Assembly: GCA_003559855.1 (NCBI GenBank)
Contig: PWJZ01000085.1
Span: 1 to 51,278, forward strand
Reading direction: 5' to 3'
DNA length: 51,278 nucleotides
DNA from: Bacteroidales bacterium
GTDB taxonomy: Bacteria > Bacteroidota > Bacteroidia > Bacteroidales > UBA7960
Part shown: positions 1 to 9,450 of the stretch, in pieces
Position numbering within the stretch: the stretch's first letter is position 1
Layout: each line of letters opens with the position of its first letter
Translations under genes and position numbers: made by a program
Notes under the pieces: generated by a model
What the model was told of the DNA's origin: nothing
Databases searched by the model: none
Seen by the model: the letters and a program-made list of their open reading frames with translations, nothing else

Positions 1-188
1 ACGTTGAATCAAGCGAGATGATCAAGCAGATACGCCTGATAGACATCAGCGGTCAAGTGGTCAAAGACATCGCAGTAGATGCATTAAATGCCGAGATCAA
101 CGTAAACAACTTCCAAACAGGTGTTTACTTTATGCAGATACATACCGGCGAAAGCGTAATAACTGAACGCGTACAGGTAGCACGCTAA
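1..188 (+). CDS. C-terminal fragment of a T9SS-secreted protein
   Basis: This is the 3' end of a gene that starts before the window. It is open in the frame beginning at base 3 and stops with TAA at 186-188. The 61 visible residues have the pattern of a type IX secretion system type A sorting domain: short beta-strand blocks around IRLIDISGQVVKD, then FQTGVYFMQI, ending in ITERVQVAR. In this family the C-terminal domain directs the protein through the T9SS and is then removed. The function of the cargo cannot be judged because the rest lies upstream. A strong hairpin terminator pair follows. Confidence 0.85.
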   Translation, partial: VESSEMIKQIRLIDISGQVVKDIAVDALNAEINVNNFQTGVYFMQIHTGESVITERVQVAR

Positions 189-192
189 AACA

Positions 193-231
193 AAAAACCC
201 CGGAAGGTTAACTGATTAACCTCCAGGGTTT
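193..231 (+). terminator. Stem-loop after the T9SS gene
   Basis: Interrupted inverted repeat AAACCC..GGTTAA / TTAACC..GGGTTT, starting five bases after the stop codon. It lies next to a second, longer hairpin and is probably part of the transcription end of the upstream gene. Confidence 0.6.
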
Positions 232-247
232 ATTCTCGTAAATTAAA

Positions 248-283
248 AAAAAGGCTGACCGGAATTTTCCGGTCAGCCTTTTT
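248..283. terminator. Bidirectional intrinsic terminator
   Basis: A perfect 17-bp inverted repeat with A-runs on the left and T-runs on the right: AAGGCTGACCGGAA at 251-264 pairs with TTCCGGTCAGCCTT at 267-280. It sits between two convergent genes, the upstream plus-strand gene and the minus-strand gene ending at 302, so it can serve both. Confidence 0.9.
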
Positions 284-301
284 GCTTTTTTTATTTATTT
301 T

Positions 302-820
302 TTACCCTCCTCTGTACCATCCGGCATATCTTATATAATTAGCTGATATTCTTTCCAGCAGATTTTCTATATGTTTTGTGCTTACAGATTTGATTTTCTT
401 CGCAGGTATACCACCATAAACACTTCCCGGTTCTACGGCAGTATTTTCCAGCACAACACTACCTGCGGCTATTATTGAATTACTTCCGATTTCGGCGTTA
501 TCCATAATGACTGCGTTCATTCCGATCAATACGTTATCACCAATGGTACAACCATGAACTACAGCATTATGTGCTATGCTGACATTGTTGCCTATATTGA
601 CGGGCGCTTTTTCAAACGTGCCGTGAATTACAGCCCCATCCTGGATATTGACCCTGTTTCCTATGCGCACATAATGAACATCGCCGCGAATAACAGCATT
701 AAACCATACGCTGCACTGCTCTCCCATAACAACATCACCGGTAATAACAACACTATCGGCAAGGAAACATCCTTCCCCGAATTTTGGCGTAAAGCCTCTT
801 ATTGTTTTTATCAACGCCAT
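302..820 (-). CDS. Gamma-carbonic-anhydrase-like hexapeptide-repeat protein (YrdA/PaaY type)
   Basis: The 172-residue protein consists almost entirely of left-handed beta-helix hexapeptide repeats (VVITGDVVMG, AVIRGDVHYVRIGNRVNIQDGAVIHG, SIAHNAVVHG). The conserved RGD-like triad region and the His residues of GAVIHG, SIAHNAVVHG and VVHGCTIG are the positions that bind metal between subunits in the trimeric gamma-class family. Length matches YrdA/PaaY-like proteins. Whether it is an active carbonic anhydrase cannot be read from sequence, because many family members show no activity in vitro. It lies 29 bp downstream of nadB on the same strand and is probably cotranscribed with it. The start at 820 (ATGGCGTTGATA) fits the family N-terminus. 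Confidence 0.88.
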   Translation of the reverse strand: MALIKTIRGFTPKFGEGCFLADSVVITGDVVMGEQCSVWFNAVIRGDVHYVRIGNRVNIQDGAVIHGTFEKAPVNIGNNVSIAHNAVVHGCTIGDNVLIGMNAVIMDNAEIGSNSIIAAGSVVLENTAVEPGSVYGGIPAKKIKSVSTKHIENLLERISANYIRYAGWYRGG

Positions 821-849
821 ATTAAATGTTTTGCGTTAAAGCTGTTCAT

Positions 850-2448
850 TCAAAAAGATCCTTCAGAATAATCCAGCGAATAATGCAATCCCCTGCTTTC
901 TTTTCTGTTTATTGCCATTTTAATTATCAAATAAGCCACATTTATAACATTACGCAGCTCACATAATTTTGGTGTAAGAATTGATTTTATATATAGTTCT
1001 TCGGTTTCCTGGTATAACAAATTCAGTCTTTTCAGTGCGCGTTCCAATCGCAGGTTTGACCTGACTATTCCGACGTAGTTGCTCATTATTCCCTGCACTT
1101 CTTTCAGGCTTTGTGTTATCAGCACCATTTCTTCGTTAAGGACCGTCCCTTCTGTATCCCATGGCGGGACTTCCAAGCAATGCTTATAATTTTGAAATGT
1201 TTTTGCAGAATGTTGAGCGGCTCTGTTGGCAAACACGGCAGCTTCAAGCAGCGAGTTTGAAGCCATTCTGTTGGCACCGTGCATTCCTGTTGATGCACAC
1301 TCGCCTGCTGCATATAATCTGTTTATCGTACTTCGTCCATGTTCATCGGTTTTAATACCTCCGCATATATAATGTGCAGCGGGTACCACAGGTATCATCT
1401 CTTTAGTAATATCAATACCGGCTGAGCGGCATTTCCTGTATATGTTGGGAAAGTTTCTTTTCAGGGCGGCTTTATCAATATGCCGGCAATCAAGATAAAC
1501 ATAGTCTTCACCCGAAAGTTTCATCTCGTTGTCAATGGCACGTGCTACTACATCCCTTGGCGCCAGCGAACCCCTGTCATCATATTTTTTCATAAACTCC
1601 TGCTCCTTCGAATTTCTCAGTACACCACCAAACCCCCTTAAAGCCTCTGTTATTAAAAAAGATGGAGTCTCTAAAGGATCATACAACGATGTCGGATGAA
1701 ACTGAACAAACTCCATATTTTCAACAACCCCCTTGGCACGGTAAACCATAGCTATACCATCGCCTGTGACGATATCGGGATTTGTGGTAGTTTGATATGC
1801 CACTCCTATGCCTCCGGTAGCCATCAAAGTCACTCTTGATAAAAAAGTGTTGATTTGCCCGCTACCCGGGTCTAAAACATACGCTCCGTAACATTCAATA
1901 CCTGTTGTATTTTTTTTGACTTTTTTCCCAAGATGATGCTGGGTTATGATCTCAACGACAAACTGTTTTTCAAATATTTCTATTTCAGGATGGTCTTTTA
2001 CAGCCTGCACAAGTGCCCTGATAATTTCCTGACCGGTACTGTCTTTATAATGTAACACGCGATTTTCGGAATGACCTCCTTCACGTCCGAGGTCATAATC
2101 CCCTGAAGGGCTTTTGTCGAAACGTGTTCCGATATTTATCAGGTCATTGATACGTTTGGGTCCTTCGCTTATAACCATTCTCACGATCTTTTCATCGCAC
2201 AGGCCTTTTCCGCATAGAATAGTATCTTCCACGTGCTTTTCAACGCTGTCGGGAGAGCGCACAACGGCAGCAATACCGCCCTGTGCATACCTGGTTGTAT
2301 TCTCGAGTAAAGACGCTTTAGTCAGAATGGTTACCTTGCCAAAATCCGCCGCCTTTAATGCATAATACAATCCGGCTATACCTGAACCTATAACAAGAAA
2401 ATCTGTTTTTTTTATGGTTTTTGTCAACTGCCAACTGTTTACTGCCAA
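850..2448 (-). CDS. nadB: L-aspartate oxidase
   Basis: FAD enzyme that oxidises L-aspartate to iminoaspartate in the first step of de novo NAD synthesis. Visible features: N-terminal dinucleotide-binding fold (DFLVIGSGIAGLYYALKAA), the capping-domain substrate region (GGHSENRVLHYKDSTG, FVQFHPTSLY, LITEALRGFGG), PRDVVARAID, the C-terminal FAD site (AAHYICGGIKTDEHGRST, LYAAGECASTGMHGANRMASNSLLEA) and the helical tail. Under aerobic conditions oxygen is the acceptor; anaerobes of this family use fumarate. The 532-residue length is normal. The start is odd: the family usually begins near MKKTDFLVIGSG, but here the matching codon is ATA and only TTG codons (including 2448) are available upstream. 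The partner nadA is not in this window. Confidence 0.93.
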   Translation of the reverse strand: MAVNSWQLTKTIKKTDFLVIGSGIAGLYYALKAADFGKVTILTKASLLENTTRYAQGGIAAVVRSPDSVEKHVEDTILCGKGLCDEKIVRMVISEGPKRINDLINIGTRFDKSPSGDYDLGREGGHSENRVLHYKDSTGQEIIRALVQAVKDHPEIEIFEKQFVVEIITQHHLGKKVKKNTTGIECYGAYVLDPGSGQINTFLSRVTLMATGGIGVAYQTTTNPDIVTGDGIAMVYRAKGVVENMEFVQFHPTSLYDPLETPSFLITEALRGFGGVLRNSKEQEFMKKYDDRGSLAPRDVVARAIDNEMKLSGEDYVYLDCRHIDKAALKRNFPNIYRKCRSAGIDITKEMIPVVPAAHYICGGIKTDEHGRSTINRLYAAGECASTGMHGANRMASNSLLEAAVFANRAAQHSAKTFQNYKHCLEVPPWDTEGTVLNEEMVLITQSLKEVQGIMSNYVGIVRSNLRLERALKRLNLLYQETEELYIKSILTPKLCELRNVINVAYLIIKMAINRKESRGLHYSLDYSEGSF

Positions 2449-2488
2449 CTTAACAAAGTTATCAATTTTTTATTGATGATTTAATACT

Positions 2489-2793
2489 ATTATAATCTCA
2501 CTAGTGTCCGATTAAAATTAATCTCGCCACAAAGACACTAAAACACAAAGAAACACGAAGAGTAACGTGCAGAAATTCAGGTCTTTGTGAATCTTAGAGT
2601 CCCTGCCCTGTTGGATAAATTGTTTGCTAACTAGATGAACATGGAAAACAAATATCCAACAGGGTAAAAGTCTTAGTGGCAATAATTAATTTAGGTTTAT
2701 AATCAATTAACTATAATTTCTTTTGTAATGTCTGGTATTAAAGGAAAACAAACAGTTTTAATAATTTTAATCGGACACTAGTGATATTATAAT
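2489..2793. mobile_element. MITE-like element, copy 1 (305 bp, long terminal inverted repeats)
   Basis: A near-perfect 31-bp inverted repeat bounds this non-coding stretch. Left end 2489-2519 and right end 2763-2793 differ at one position and share the core CACTAGTGTCCGATTAAAAT. The outermost 8 bp (ATTATAAT) is itself a palindrome, so it could instead be a target duplication. Inside are CCACAAAGACACTAAAACAC-type repeat sequence and an inner inverted repeat (CCCTGTTGGATA / TATCCAACAGGG). There is no ORF. A shorter relative lies at 8655-8814. The right end abuts the hppA stop codon. Probably a non-autonomous derivative of an insertion sequence; the parent transposase is not in the window. Confidence 0.72.
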
Positions 2794-2794
2794 T

Positions 2795-5005
2795 TTAGAT
2801 AGACACACCGAGTATGCTGAAAGATACGGCAACACCCACAGTAACAACCGAAGCCATTACCATAAGCTTGATAAGGATATTCAGGCTGGGGCCTGAAGTA
2901 TCTTTAAAGGGATCGCCAACGGTATCACCGGTAATAGAGGCGTTATGGGCATCGGAACCTTTTCCGCCTAAATTGCCAGCTTCTATGTATTTTTTGGCGT
3001 TATCCCATGCTCCGCCGGCATTTGCCATAAATATAGCCAAAGCAAAGCCGCTTGAAATAACTCCGATCAGCAATCCTGCTACGCCAGCAACTCCAAAGAT
3101 CAGCCCTACAATGACAGGAATGAATATTGCAACCAAAGAAGGTATTATCATTTCACGCTGAGCCCCCTTGGTTGATATTTCAACGCAACGGGCGTAATCC
3201 GGTTCTGTTTCTCCTTTCATTATACCGGGCATTGATTTTAACTGTCTGCGAACTTCATTAACCATTTTTTGCGCAGCCCGTCCGACAGCGTTCATCGTCA
3301 TACCACTGAATAGAAATACCGACATTACTCCAAGGAAAATACCAACGATAACGTGTGGATTCATCAGGTGTACTTGAAAATGGTGAACAAAATCCATAAA
3401 ATGGGCGTCGATAGCCGCAATTCCATTTATCTTTTCATCAGGTCTGTCAAGAAATTCAACAAACATCATTCTTATTTCTTCAAAATAAGATGCCAGCAGT
3501 GCGAGTGCGGTAAGTGCGGCACTGCCAATGGCAAAGCCTTTGCCTGTAGCGGCAGTTGTGTTGCCCAATGCGTCAAGGGCGTCGGTACGGGAACGTACTT
3601 CTTCGCCCAATCCGCACATTTCGGCATTACCTCCTGCATTGTCGGCAATAGGGCCATAAGCATCGGTAGAAAGGGTAATACCAAGTGTGGAAAGCAAACC
3701 AACGGCGGCAATTCCAATGCCATATAGGCCGTAATTCAGATTAGCAATGGCAAAATCAAAGCCTGTAGCAAAAGAAAAAGCAATAGTAATAGCTACAACT
3801 ATTATCAACAAAGGAACTGCAGCAGAAATTAAACCGGTTCCAATACCGCTGATTATAACAGTAGCATGCCCGGTTTTACTTGATTCTGCTATTCTACGGG
3901 TTGGCCTGTATGCTGAAGCGGTAAAATATTCCGTGGACTGGCCTATTCCTATTCCTGCTAATAAACCGATAACAATAGCGCCCCATATACCCAGATAATT
4001 GGGTATATCCAGGAAATATAAAATTAATAGAGAAAATACAACTATTAAAGCGGCACTAAAATTTACTCCAAATCCCAACGATTTAAGTAACTGTTTTTGA
4101 GTGGCACCTTCTTTTGTTCTGACCAGAAAAACGCCGGCTATTGAGAGCAGAGTACCCACTGCTGCAATAAGCATTGGAGCTATCACTGCATTGGTTTGTA
4201 TATCAACCCCGTAATGCATGAATGCGGCAGCTCCCAACAAGGCAGTTGCGAGTATTGAAGCACAAAAAGATTCAAAAAGGTCGGCACCCATACCTGCCAC
4301 ATCCCCAACGTTATCACCAACGTTATCAGCGATAGTAGCCGGGTTTCTGGGGTCGTCTTCCGGAATGCCCTCTTCTATCTTTCCAACCAGGTCGGCGCCA
4401 ACATCAGCGGCCTTGGTATAAATACCTCCGCCCACACGTGCAAACAGTGCCTGGGTAGATGCACCCATACCGAAAGTGAGCATAATGGCCGTGATGATCA
4501 TCAGTTTATATTTCTCATCCATGGCTCCTACATCAATAAATTGATTCAAAATAATAAACCATGCTGAAATATCAACCAACACTAATCCTACTACCACTAA
4601 ACCCATAACGGCACCGCTTCTGAATGCAAGCCGTAAGCCTCTGTCAAGTGAAGTTCTGCATGCATTTGCAACACGCCCCGATGCAAAAGTGGCAGCTTTC
4701 ATACCGAAAAAACCGGCTAAACCTGAAAAAGCACCACCGGTCAAAAATGCAAATGGCACCCAGGGATTTTGAACTCCCAGACCATAAGCCATTAAACTCA
4801 ATAAACCCGTGATCAACAAAAATACCAAAATCACGATCTTGTACTGCTGCCTTAAATAAGCACTTGCTCCATCCCTTACATGTTGAGCAATCTTTTTCAT
4901 CAAATCTGTCCCCTCATCTTTCCCCATCATCTGTTTAAAAAAATAAAAAGCAAATAACAAAGCTAAAATAGCACTAAAAGGTACTAACCAAAATATTACA
5001 GGCAT
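2795..5005 (-). CDS. hppA: Membrane-bound ion-translocating pyrophosphatase, K+-dependent type
   Basis: Integral membrane enzyme that couples pyrophosphate hydrolysis to H+ or Na+ export. At 736 residues with about 16 hydrophobic segments it is of standard size. The signature pyrophosphate/Mg site is present ([39 protein letters not shown], split by Asp-rich motifs) with the second Asp cluster near the C-terminus ([17 protein letters not shown]). In the diagnostic [10 protein letters not shown] segment, Ala at the first variable site and Gly at the second match the K+-dependent subfamily; K+-independent enzymes have Lys and Thr. The sequence alone does not tell me whether H+ or Na+ is pumped. 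AAAAAAGGAGG lies just upstream of the ATG at 5005, an unusually good Shine-Dalgarno for this genome. Confidence 0.96.
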   Translation of the reverse strand: MPVIFWLVPFSAILALLFAFYFFKQMMGKDEGTDLMKKIAQHVRDGASAYLRQQYKIVILVFLLITGLLSLMAYGLGVQNPWVPFAFLTGGAFSGLAGFFGMKAATFASGRVANACRTSLDRGLRLAFRSGAVMGLVVVGLVLVDISAWFIILNQFIDVGAMDEKYKLMIITAIMLTFGMGASTQALFARVGGGIYTKAADVGADLVGKIEEGIPEDDPRNPATIADNVGDNVGDVAGMGADLFESFCASILATALLGAAAFMHYGVDIQTNAVIAPMLIAAVGTLLSIAGVFLVRTKEGATQKQLLKSLGFGVNFSAALIVVFSLLILYFLDIPNYLGIWGAIVIGLLAGIGIGQSTEYFTASAYRPTRRIAESSKTGHATVIISGIGTGLISAAVPLLIIVVAITIAFSFATGFDFAIANLNYGLYGIGIAAVGLLSTLGITLSTDAYGPIADNAGGNAEMCGLGEEVRSRTDALDALGNTTAATGKGFAIGSAALTALALLASYFEEIRMMFVEFLDRPDEKINGIAAIDAHFMDFVHHFQVHLMNPHVIVGIFLGVMSVFLFSGMTMNAVGRAAQKMVNEVRRQLKSMPGIMKGETEPDYARCVEISTKGAQREMIIPSLVAIFIPVIVGLIFGVAGVAGLLIGVISSGFALAIFMANAGGAWDNAKKYIEAGNLGGKGSDAHNASITGDTVGDPFKDTSGPSLNILIKLMVMASVVTVGVAVSFSILGVSI

Positions 5006-5401
5006 CTCATCCTCCTTTTTTAATTATTCCTAAAAAACTTAACTTTCTGTTATTATAATGAACCATCTTTGGGTTGTAAAAATAAAAAATTAATTTTATC
5101 AAAATCAATTTTTAATGTTTTAATATAGTTGCATTATTTTTTATCTGAATAATTAGCAAATAAAATACAAATTTCTTATCTTTACAATAATATATTTTGC
5201 TTGTTTTCCACAACAATAAGCAAAATATCATCACACACCAGAGCAGGCAGCAATATTTAAGGTTATTGAAAAAGCCTTGCATTCGCAATTTGACAATAAA
5301 TTGGCAAAGGTTCTTTTAAAGAAGGTTTTTTTGTGTTACATTTGCAATAAAGAAAATCAACAGGATCATTAAACTAAAGCTAAAACACCATATAAAAATA
5401 T
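5006..5401. other. Divergent intergenic region, hppA / bifunctional nuclease gene
   Basis: 396 bp of very AT-rich sequence between divergently transcribed genes. It must contain both promoters. I see a TAnnTTTG box for the rightward gene but no clear counterpart for hppA, and no repeats or RNA structure of note. Confidence 0.6.
5337..5344 (+). promoter_or_regulatory. Candidate Bacteroidota -7 box (TACATTTG)
   Basis: Exact match to TAnnTTTG, 57 bp before the ATG at 5402. No clear TTG/TTTG -33 element at the usual distance, so only half of the promoter is supported. Confidence 0.4.
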
Positions 5402-5995
5402 ATGAAAAAAATTAAACTGGAAATTTTAGGCATTTCATACAGTCAGTCACAATCAGGTGCTTATGCTTTAATTTTGGGTGAAAGCGGAAAGAAAAGGCGG
5501 CTTCCGATAATCATTGGCAGTTTTGAGGCTCAGGCTATAGCTATAGAATTGGAAAAAATGAAGCCGAGCCGGCCTCTTACACATGATCTTTTCAAAAATT
5601 TTGCTGAAACTTTTAATATAATCATTGATGAGGTTATCATTTATAAATTCAGTGAAGGGATATTTTTTGCAAAGCTTATATGTTTTGACGGCAGTAAAAA
5701 AATTGAAATAGATTCACGGACATCTGATGCTGTTGCCCTGGCTGTAAGATTCAAATGCCCCATCTACACTTATGAATCCATTCTAAAAGCTGCGGGTATT
5801 GTATTACAGGACGAATCAAAAGAACCCTCACCCGAAGAATTCAGCGAACAAAAAAAGTATGATGATGGCGAATTTTCACAGATGAACATGAAAGAACTCA
5901 AAGACATGCTATCCCAGGCTATTAGTGAAGAAGCATATGAAAAAGCCTCCAAAATCCGTGACGAGATAAACCGACGTAAAAGCAAAAAAAAATAA
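5402..5995 (+). CDS. Bifunctional nuclease (DUF151) family protein with C-terminal UVR motif
   Basis: Residues 1-135 match the BFN/DUF151 fold (EILGISYSQSQSGAYALILGE, RLPIIIGSFEAQAIAIELE, RPLTHDLFKNF, DSRTSDAVALAVRFKCPIYT). Residues about 160-193 form a UvrB/UvrC motif (MKELKDMLSQAISEEAYEKA, SKIRDEINRR), a helical hairpin used for protein contacts. The family was named for DNase/RNase activity in plants; the bacterial role is poorly defined. The 197-residue BFN-UVR arrangement is common in Bacteroidota and Thermotogota. It stands alone between hppA (divergent) and a nucleoside transporter 131 bp downstream. Confidence 0.85.
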   Translation: MKKIKLEILGISYSQSQSGAYALILGESGKKRRLPIIIGSFEAQAIAIELEKMKPSRPLTHDLFKNFAETFNIIIDEVIIYKFSEGIFFAKLICFDGSKKIEIDSRTSDAVALAVRFKCPIYTYESILKAAGIVLQDESKEPSPEEFSEQKKYDDGEFSQMNMKELKDMLSQAISEEAYEKASKIRDEINRRKSKKK

Positions 5996-6126
5996 ACCTT
6001 CCGGCATTTATTTATAAGAATATTCTGTTCTCCCGGATTCCGGTCTGAAAAAAAATGAATAGGTTTGTAACAGGCTTATTATATTAATATACCAACCAAA
6101 CATGTTTTTTCTTAAAATCCAAGGAG

Positions 6127-7620
6127 ATGAAATTGCTAAGAATGCTTAATTCCGTCGTGTTATTACTGATCACGTTGGTGATGTTTTCATGTCAGCCGGC
6201 AATTGACAACGAAGAAATAACCGGAAGAACGAGAACTCCTTTACAGGAAAAGAAAGAAGATAACAAGGTTTCGGAAAAAATTGAAAATATTCCTGAAGAT
6301 TTTTCGCAACAACCTTTTGAAGAAGGCTTTGGTGTAAAGAGTATTGCACGCGGCTTTTTAGGTCTTGTGTTGCTTGTTGCAATTGCCTATTTATTCAGCA
6401 CTAAACGCAAAGCAGTATCGTGGGGTGTTGTAGCAAAAGGGCTAGCCATTCAAATACTTTTAGCTATAGCTATTCTGAAAATTCCTTTTGTACAGCATTT
6501 TTTCGAGATCATAAGCAGCATATTCGTTATTATTCTCGACTTTGCCCGTGAAGGAGCGTTTTTTTTGCTGGGTGATCTGGTTGATGTTGATTCTTATGGC
6601 TTTATTTTTGCTTTCCAGGTTCTGCCAACAATAATATTTTTTTCGGCACTCACCAGTGTATTATACTATTTAAAAGTAATACAGTTCGTTGTTTATATTC
6701 TGGCCTGGTTGATGGTAAAGGCAATGCGTCTTTCGGGCACTGAGAGCTTATCGGTTGCGGGCAATATTTTTCTTGGGCAGACTGAATCTCCTTTACTTAT
6801 AAAAGCTTACCTGCCCGATATGAACAAATCGGAGATTTTGCTTGTAATGGTAGGTGGTATGGCTACCATTGCCGGGGGTGTTATGGCGGCATACATAAGC
6901 TTTTTGGGAGGTGATGATCCCGTTCAGAGATTATACTTCGCCAAACATTTACTTGCAGCATCTATCATGGCGGCACCCGGAGCCGTTGTTGCATCCAAAA
7001 TACTGATGCCCCAAACTGAAGATATAAGCAGGGTAATCTCCGTAAGTAAAGAAAAAATTGGAGACAATATACTTGAAGCAATGGCTAATGGAACCGGTGA
7101 AGGTTTAAGACTTGCCGTAAATGTTGCTGCCATGCTGCTTGTATTTATCGCTTTCGTTGCAATGACAAACTATATTTTAAAGGATTTTATCGGTGGTATA
7201 ACAGGCATTAATCCTGTTATCGCTGATCTTACCAATGGACAATATGACGGGCTCAGCATGCAATTTATCCTTGGTTATATTTTTGCACCACTGGTATGGA
7301 GTGTCGGTGTAATTCCCCAGGATATGGCACTGGTAGGGCAATTGCTTGGCGAAAAGATAGTAATGAGTGAATTTATCGGTTATATCAGCCTGGCTGAACT
7401 CAAAAACAACGCAATGTTTACTTCCGAAAGATCAATAGTAATGGCAACATACATGTTATGCGGTTTTGCAAATTTTGCTTCAATAGGTGTACAGATTGGC
7501 GGCATCGGCTCCCTGGCACCAAATCAGAGAACACGGTTGTCAAGATTCGGCATGAGAGCCCTGCTGGGCGGAAGCATTGCATCTCTGTTCTCCGCAACAA
7601 TAGTAGGAATGCTGCTCTGA
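6127..7620 (+). CDS. NupC/CNT-family nucleoside transporter with N-terminal signal/lipobox region
   Basis: A concentrative nucleoside transporter: family members import nucleosides with H+ or Na+ through the inner membrane. The CNT core begins near residue 75 and includes QVLPTIIFFSALTSVLYYL, the Gly/Gln-rich motif GQTESPLLIKAYL, ILLVMVGGMATIAGGVMAAY and a C-terminal gate region (GFANFASIGVQIGGIGSLAP). An extra N-terminus of about 75 residues starts with a signal-like helix ending LVMFSC, which reads as a lipobox, then a charged linker (EEITGRTRTPLQEKKEDNK). Signal-like leaders are found on some Bacteroidota CNT proteins; true lipidation is only inferred. The nearby thyA and folA genes fit a pyrimidine/folate theme. 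Confidence 0.88.
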   Translation: MKLLRMLNSVVLLLITLVMFSCQPAIDNEEITGRTRTPLQEKKEDNKVSEKIENIPEDFSQQPFEEGFGVKSIARGFLGLVLLVAIAYLFSTKRKAVSWGVVAKGLAIQILLAIAILKIPFVQHFFEIISSIFVIILDFAREGAFFLLGDLVDVDSYGFIFAFQVLPTIIFFSALTSVLYYLKVIQFVVYILAWLMVKAMRLSGTESLSVAGNIFLGQTESPLLIKAYLPDMNKSEILLVMVGGMATIAGGVMAAYISFLGGDDPVQRLYFAKHLLAASIMAAPGAVVASKILMPQTEDISRVISVSKEKIGDNILEAMANGTGEGLRLAVNVAAMLLVFIAFVAMTNYILKDFIGGITGINPVIADLTNGQYDGLSMQFILGYIFAPLVWSVGVIPQDMALVGQLLGEKIVMSEFIGYISLAELKNNAMFTSERSIVMATYMLCGFANFASIGVQIGGIGSLAPNQRTRLSRFGMRALLGGSIASLFSATIVGMLL

Positions 7621-7822
7621 TATACCGAAATATAATAATATGGTTTTTTTACATTTTATACTAATTAAAAAATGATGAATAATGGTTTTGTGATGCCAAC
7701 TTATTTAATTAGCTTCGCAAAGTCAATGTTGCCTTAAATGCAACTCAATAACGTCAATAAAACATGTTAATGCAAATCTTGATTTTACTTTAAAAAAAAT
7801 ATTTTAAATACACCATAGACGA

Positions 7823-8614
7823 ATGAAACAGTACCTTGACTTACTGACACATGTACTTAAAAACGGGTCAAAAAAGCAAGACCGTACCGGTACCGGCACT
7901 ATCAGCATTTTTGGATATCAGATGCGGTTCAACCTTGAGCAGGGTTTTCCTTTGCTGACCACCAAAAAGCTTCATGTACGCTCTATCATTCATGAGTTGT
8001 TATGGTTTTTAAAGGGCGACACCAATATTAAATATCTGAATGATAATGGAGTAACTATCTGGGATGAGTGGGCTGATGAGAATGGTGATCTCGGACCTAT
8101 TTACGGCACACAATGGAGAAGCTGGAGATCGGACAATAAAACAATTGATCAGATTTCACTTCTCATTGATCAGATCATCCATAATCCTGACAGCCGCAGG
8201 TTAATATTAAACTCCTGGAATGTGGGTCAGCTTGACAAAATGGCTTTGCCACCCTGCCATGTGCTGTTCCAGTTTTATATAACAAACAAAAGATTATCAT
8301 GCCAGTTATACCAGCGAAGCGCCGATATTTTCCTGGGCGTGCCATTTAATATAGCGTCATATTCTCTCTTGACGATGATGATAGCCCAGGTTTGTAACTT
8401 AAAATACGGCGATTTTATTCATACCTTCGGAGATGCACATCTTTACCTTAACCATATAAAACAAGCCAAAGAACAGCTGAAAAGAAAACCGAAAGCTTTA
8501 CCCGTTATGAATATTAATCCTTCTGTAAAAAACATCTTCAATTTTTCATATAATGATTTCTCTTTGTCGAATTATGAGCCTCATCCTCATATAAAAGCAC
8601 CTATTGCAGTTTGA
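7823..8614 (+). CDS. thyA: Thymidylate synthase
   Basis: Makes dTMP from dUMP using methylene-tetrahydrofolate, releasing dihydrofolate. The 263 residues are a typical bacterial ThyA length and colinear throughout: N-terminal [33 protein letters not shown]-like helix, GPIYGTQWR, the catalytic Cys145 in [32 protein letters not shown], and the C-terminal KAPIAV that closes the active site. The ATG at 7823 gives the standard start MKQYLDLL. The product dihydrofolate is recycled by the folA product encoded next; the usual thyA-folA pair is here split by a 160-bp repeat element. Confidence 0.98.
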   Translation: MKQYLDLLTHVLKNGSKKQDRTGTGTISIFGYQMRFNLEQGFPLLTTKKLHVRSIIHELLWFLKGDTNIKYLNDNGVTIWDEWADENGDLGPIYGTQWRSWRSDNKTIDQISLLIDQIIHNPDSRRLILNSWNVGQLDKMALPPCHVLFQFYITNKRLSCQLYQRSADIFLGVPFNIASYSLLTMMIAQVCNLKYGDFIHTFGDAHLYLNHIKQAKEQLKRKPKALPVMNINPSVKNIFNFSYNDFSLSNYEPHPHIKAPIAV

Positions 8615-8654
8615 AGTATTAAGTTAATAAGTGTGAGTTTTATTATATATAATG

Positions 8655-8814
8655 TATCACTGGTGTCCGGTCAAGAATTTTAAAATTGTGTGTTTTCTCT
8701 TAATATCAGTCATTACAAAAGAAATAAAAATTAAATGATTATAAACTTTAATTAATTGGAAATTAACACAGGATCTTAGTGGCAAGATTAATTCTTAACC
8801 GGTCACTAATGATA
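8655..8814. mobile_element. MITE-like element, copy 2 (160 bp) between thyA and folA
   Basis: Imperfect terminal inverted repeats of about 25 bp (8655-8679 and 8790-8814, four mismatches) with ends TATCACTGGTGTCCGG and CCGGTCACTAATGATA. The interior aligns with the reverse complement of copy 1 (for example CATTACAAAAGAAAT, GATTATAAAC, CTTAGTGGCAA), so the two belong to one family. This copy is internally shorter and its ends are more diverged. No ORF. Confidence 0.7.
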
Positions 8815-8927
8815 AAACATTAATTTTGACAATAATTATTACAGGGTGATCAGCAGTGATTGATACATATTAGGGCTTACTGACATCCGATGCATTCACT
8901 ATTAAGCCATTGCCAAAAAATAACAAT

Positions 8928-9443
8928 ATGAAGCTATCAATAATAGCAGCCGTATCAAACAACAACGTCATTGGTAATGAGAACCGTCTTATCTGGCATA
9001 TGCCGGCTGATCTGAAAAGGTTTAAAAACATTACTATAGGCCATACGCTTATTATGGGCCGCAAAACCTTCCAATCAATCGGAAAGCCTTTGCCGGGCAG
9101 AACTACCATTGTCGTTACAAGCCAGGAAGAACTTGACATCCAGGGGTGCCCGAAAGCCACATCATTTAAAGAAGCGATAAAACTTGTAAAAGATGAAAAG
9201 GAAGTTTTTATTGTCGGAGGTGCTGAAATTTACCAACAAGCAATAAAGTCTTACTATACTAAAAAGATATACCTGACGAGGATATTCGCCGATTTTGAAG
9301 GTGATACTTATTTCCCTGAAATATATCCTGAAAAGTGGGAATTAATTGAACGTATTGATTATGAGCCGGACGAAAAAAACATATATCCTTATGCCTTTCT
9401 TGTTTATAAAAGAAAAGTCAGAAAAAAACCACAATCGATGTAA
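8928..9443 (+). CDS. folA: Dihydrofolate reductase
   Basis: Reduces dihydrofolate to tetrahydrofolate with NADPH. Recognisable DHFR blocks: N-terminal SIIAAVSNNNVIGNENRLIW, the active-site acid in MPADLKRFK, the NADPH site GRKTFQSIGKPLPGR and the Gly-Gly loop VFIVGGAEIYQQAI, then YFPEI. I place the start at the ATG at 8928 (MKLSIIAA), which fits the family; an upstream TTG at 8910 would add six residues. With thyA it completes the thymidylate/folate cycle. The 313-bp gap from thyA contains the repeat element, so cotranscription is uncertain. Confidence 0.96.
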   Translation: MKLSIIAAVSNNNVIGNENRLIWHMPADLKRFKNITIGHTLIMGRKTFQSIGKPLPGRTTIVVTSQEELDIQGCPKATSFKEAIKLVKDEKEVFIVGGAEIYQQAIKSYYTKKIYLTRIFADFEGDTYFPEIYPEKWELIERIDYEPDEKNIYPYAFLVYKRKVRKKPQSM

Positions 9444-9450
9444 TCTGCCG

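Noticed and set aside
3472-3723. Antisense ORFs inside hppA
   Set aside because: Several long antisense frames exist but are shadows of the conserved hppA reading frame.
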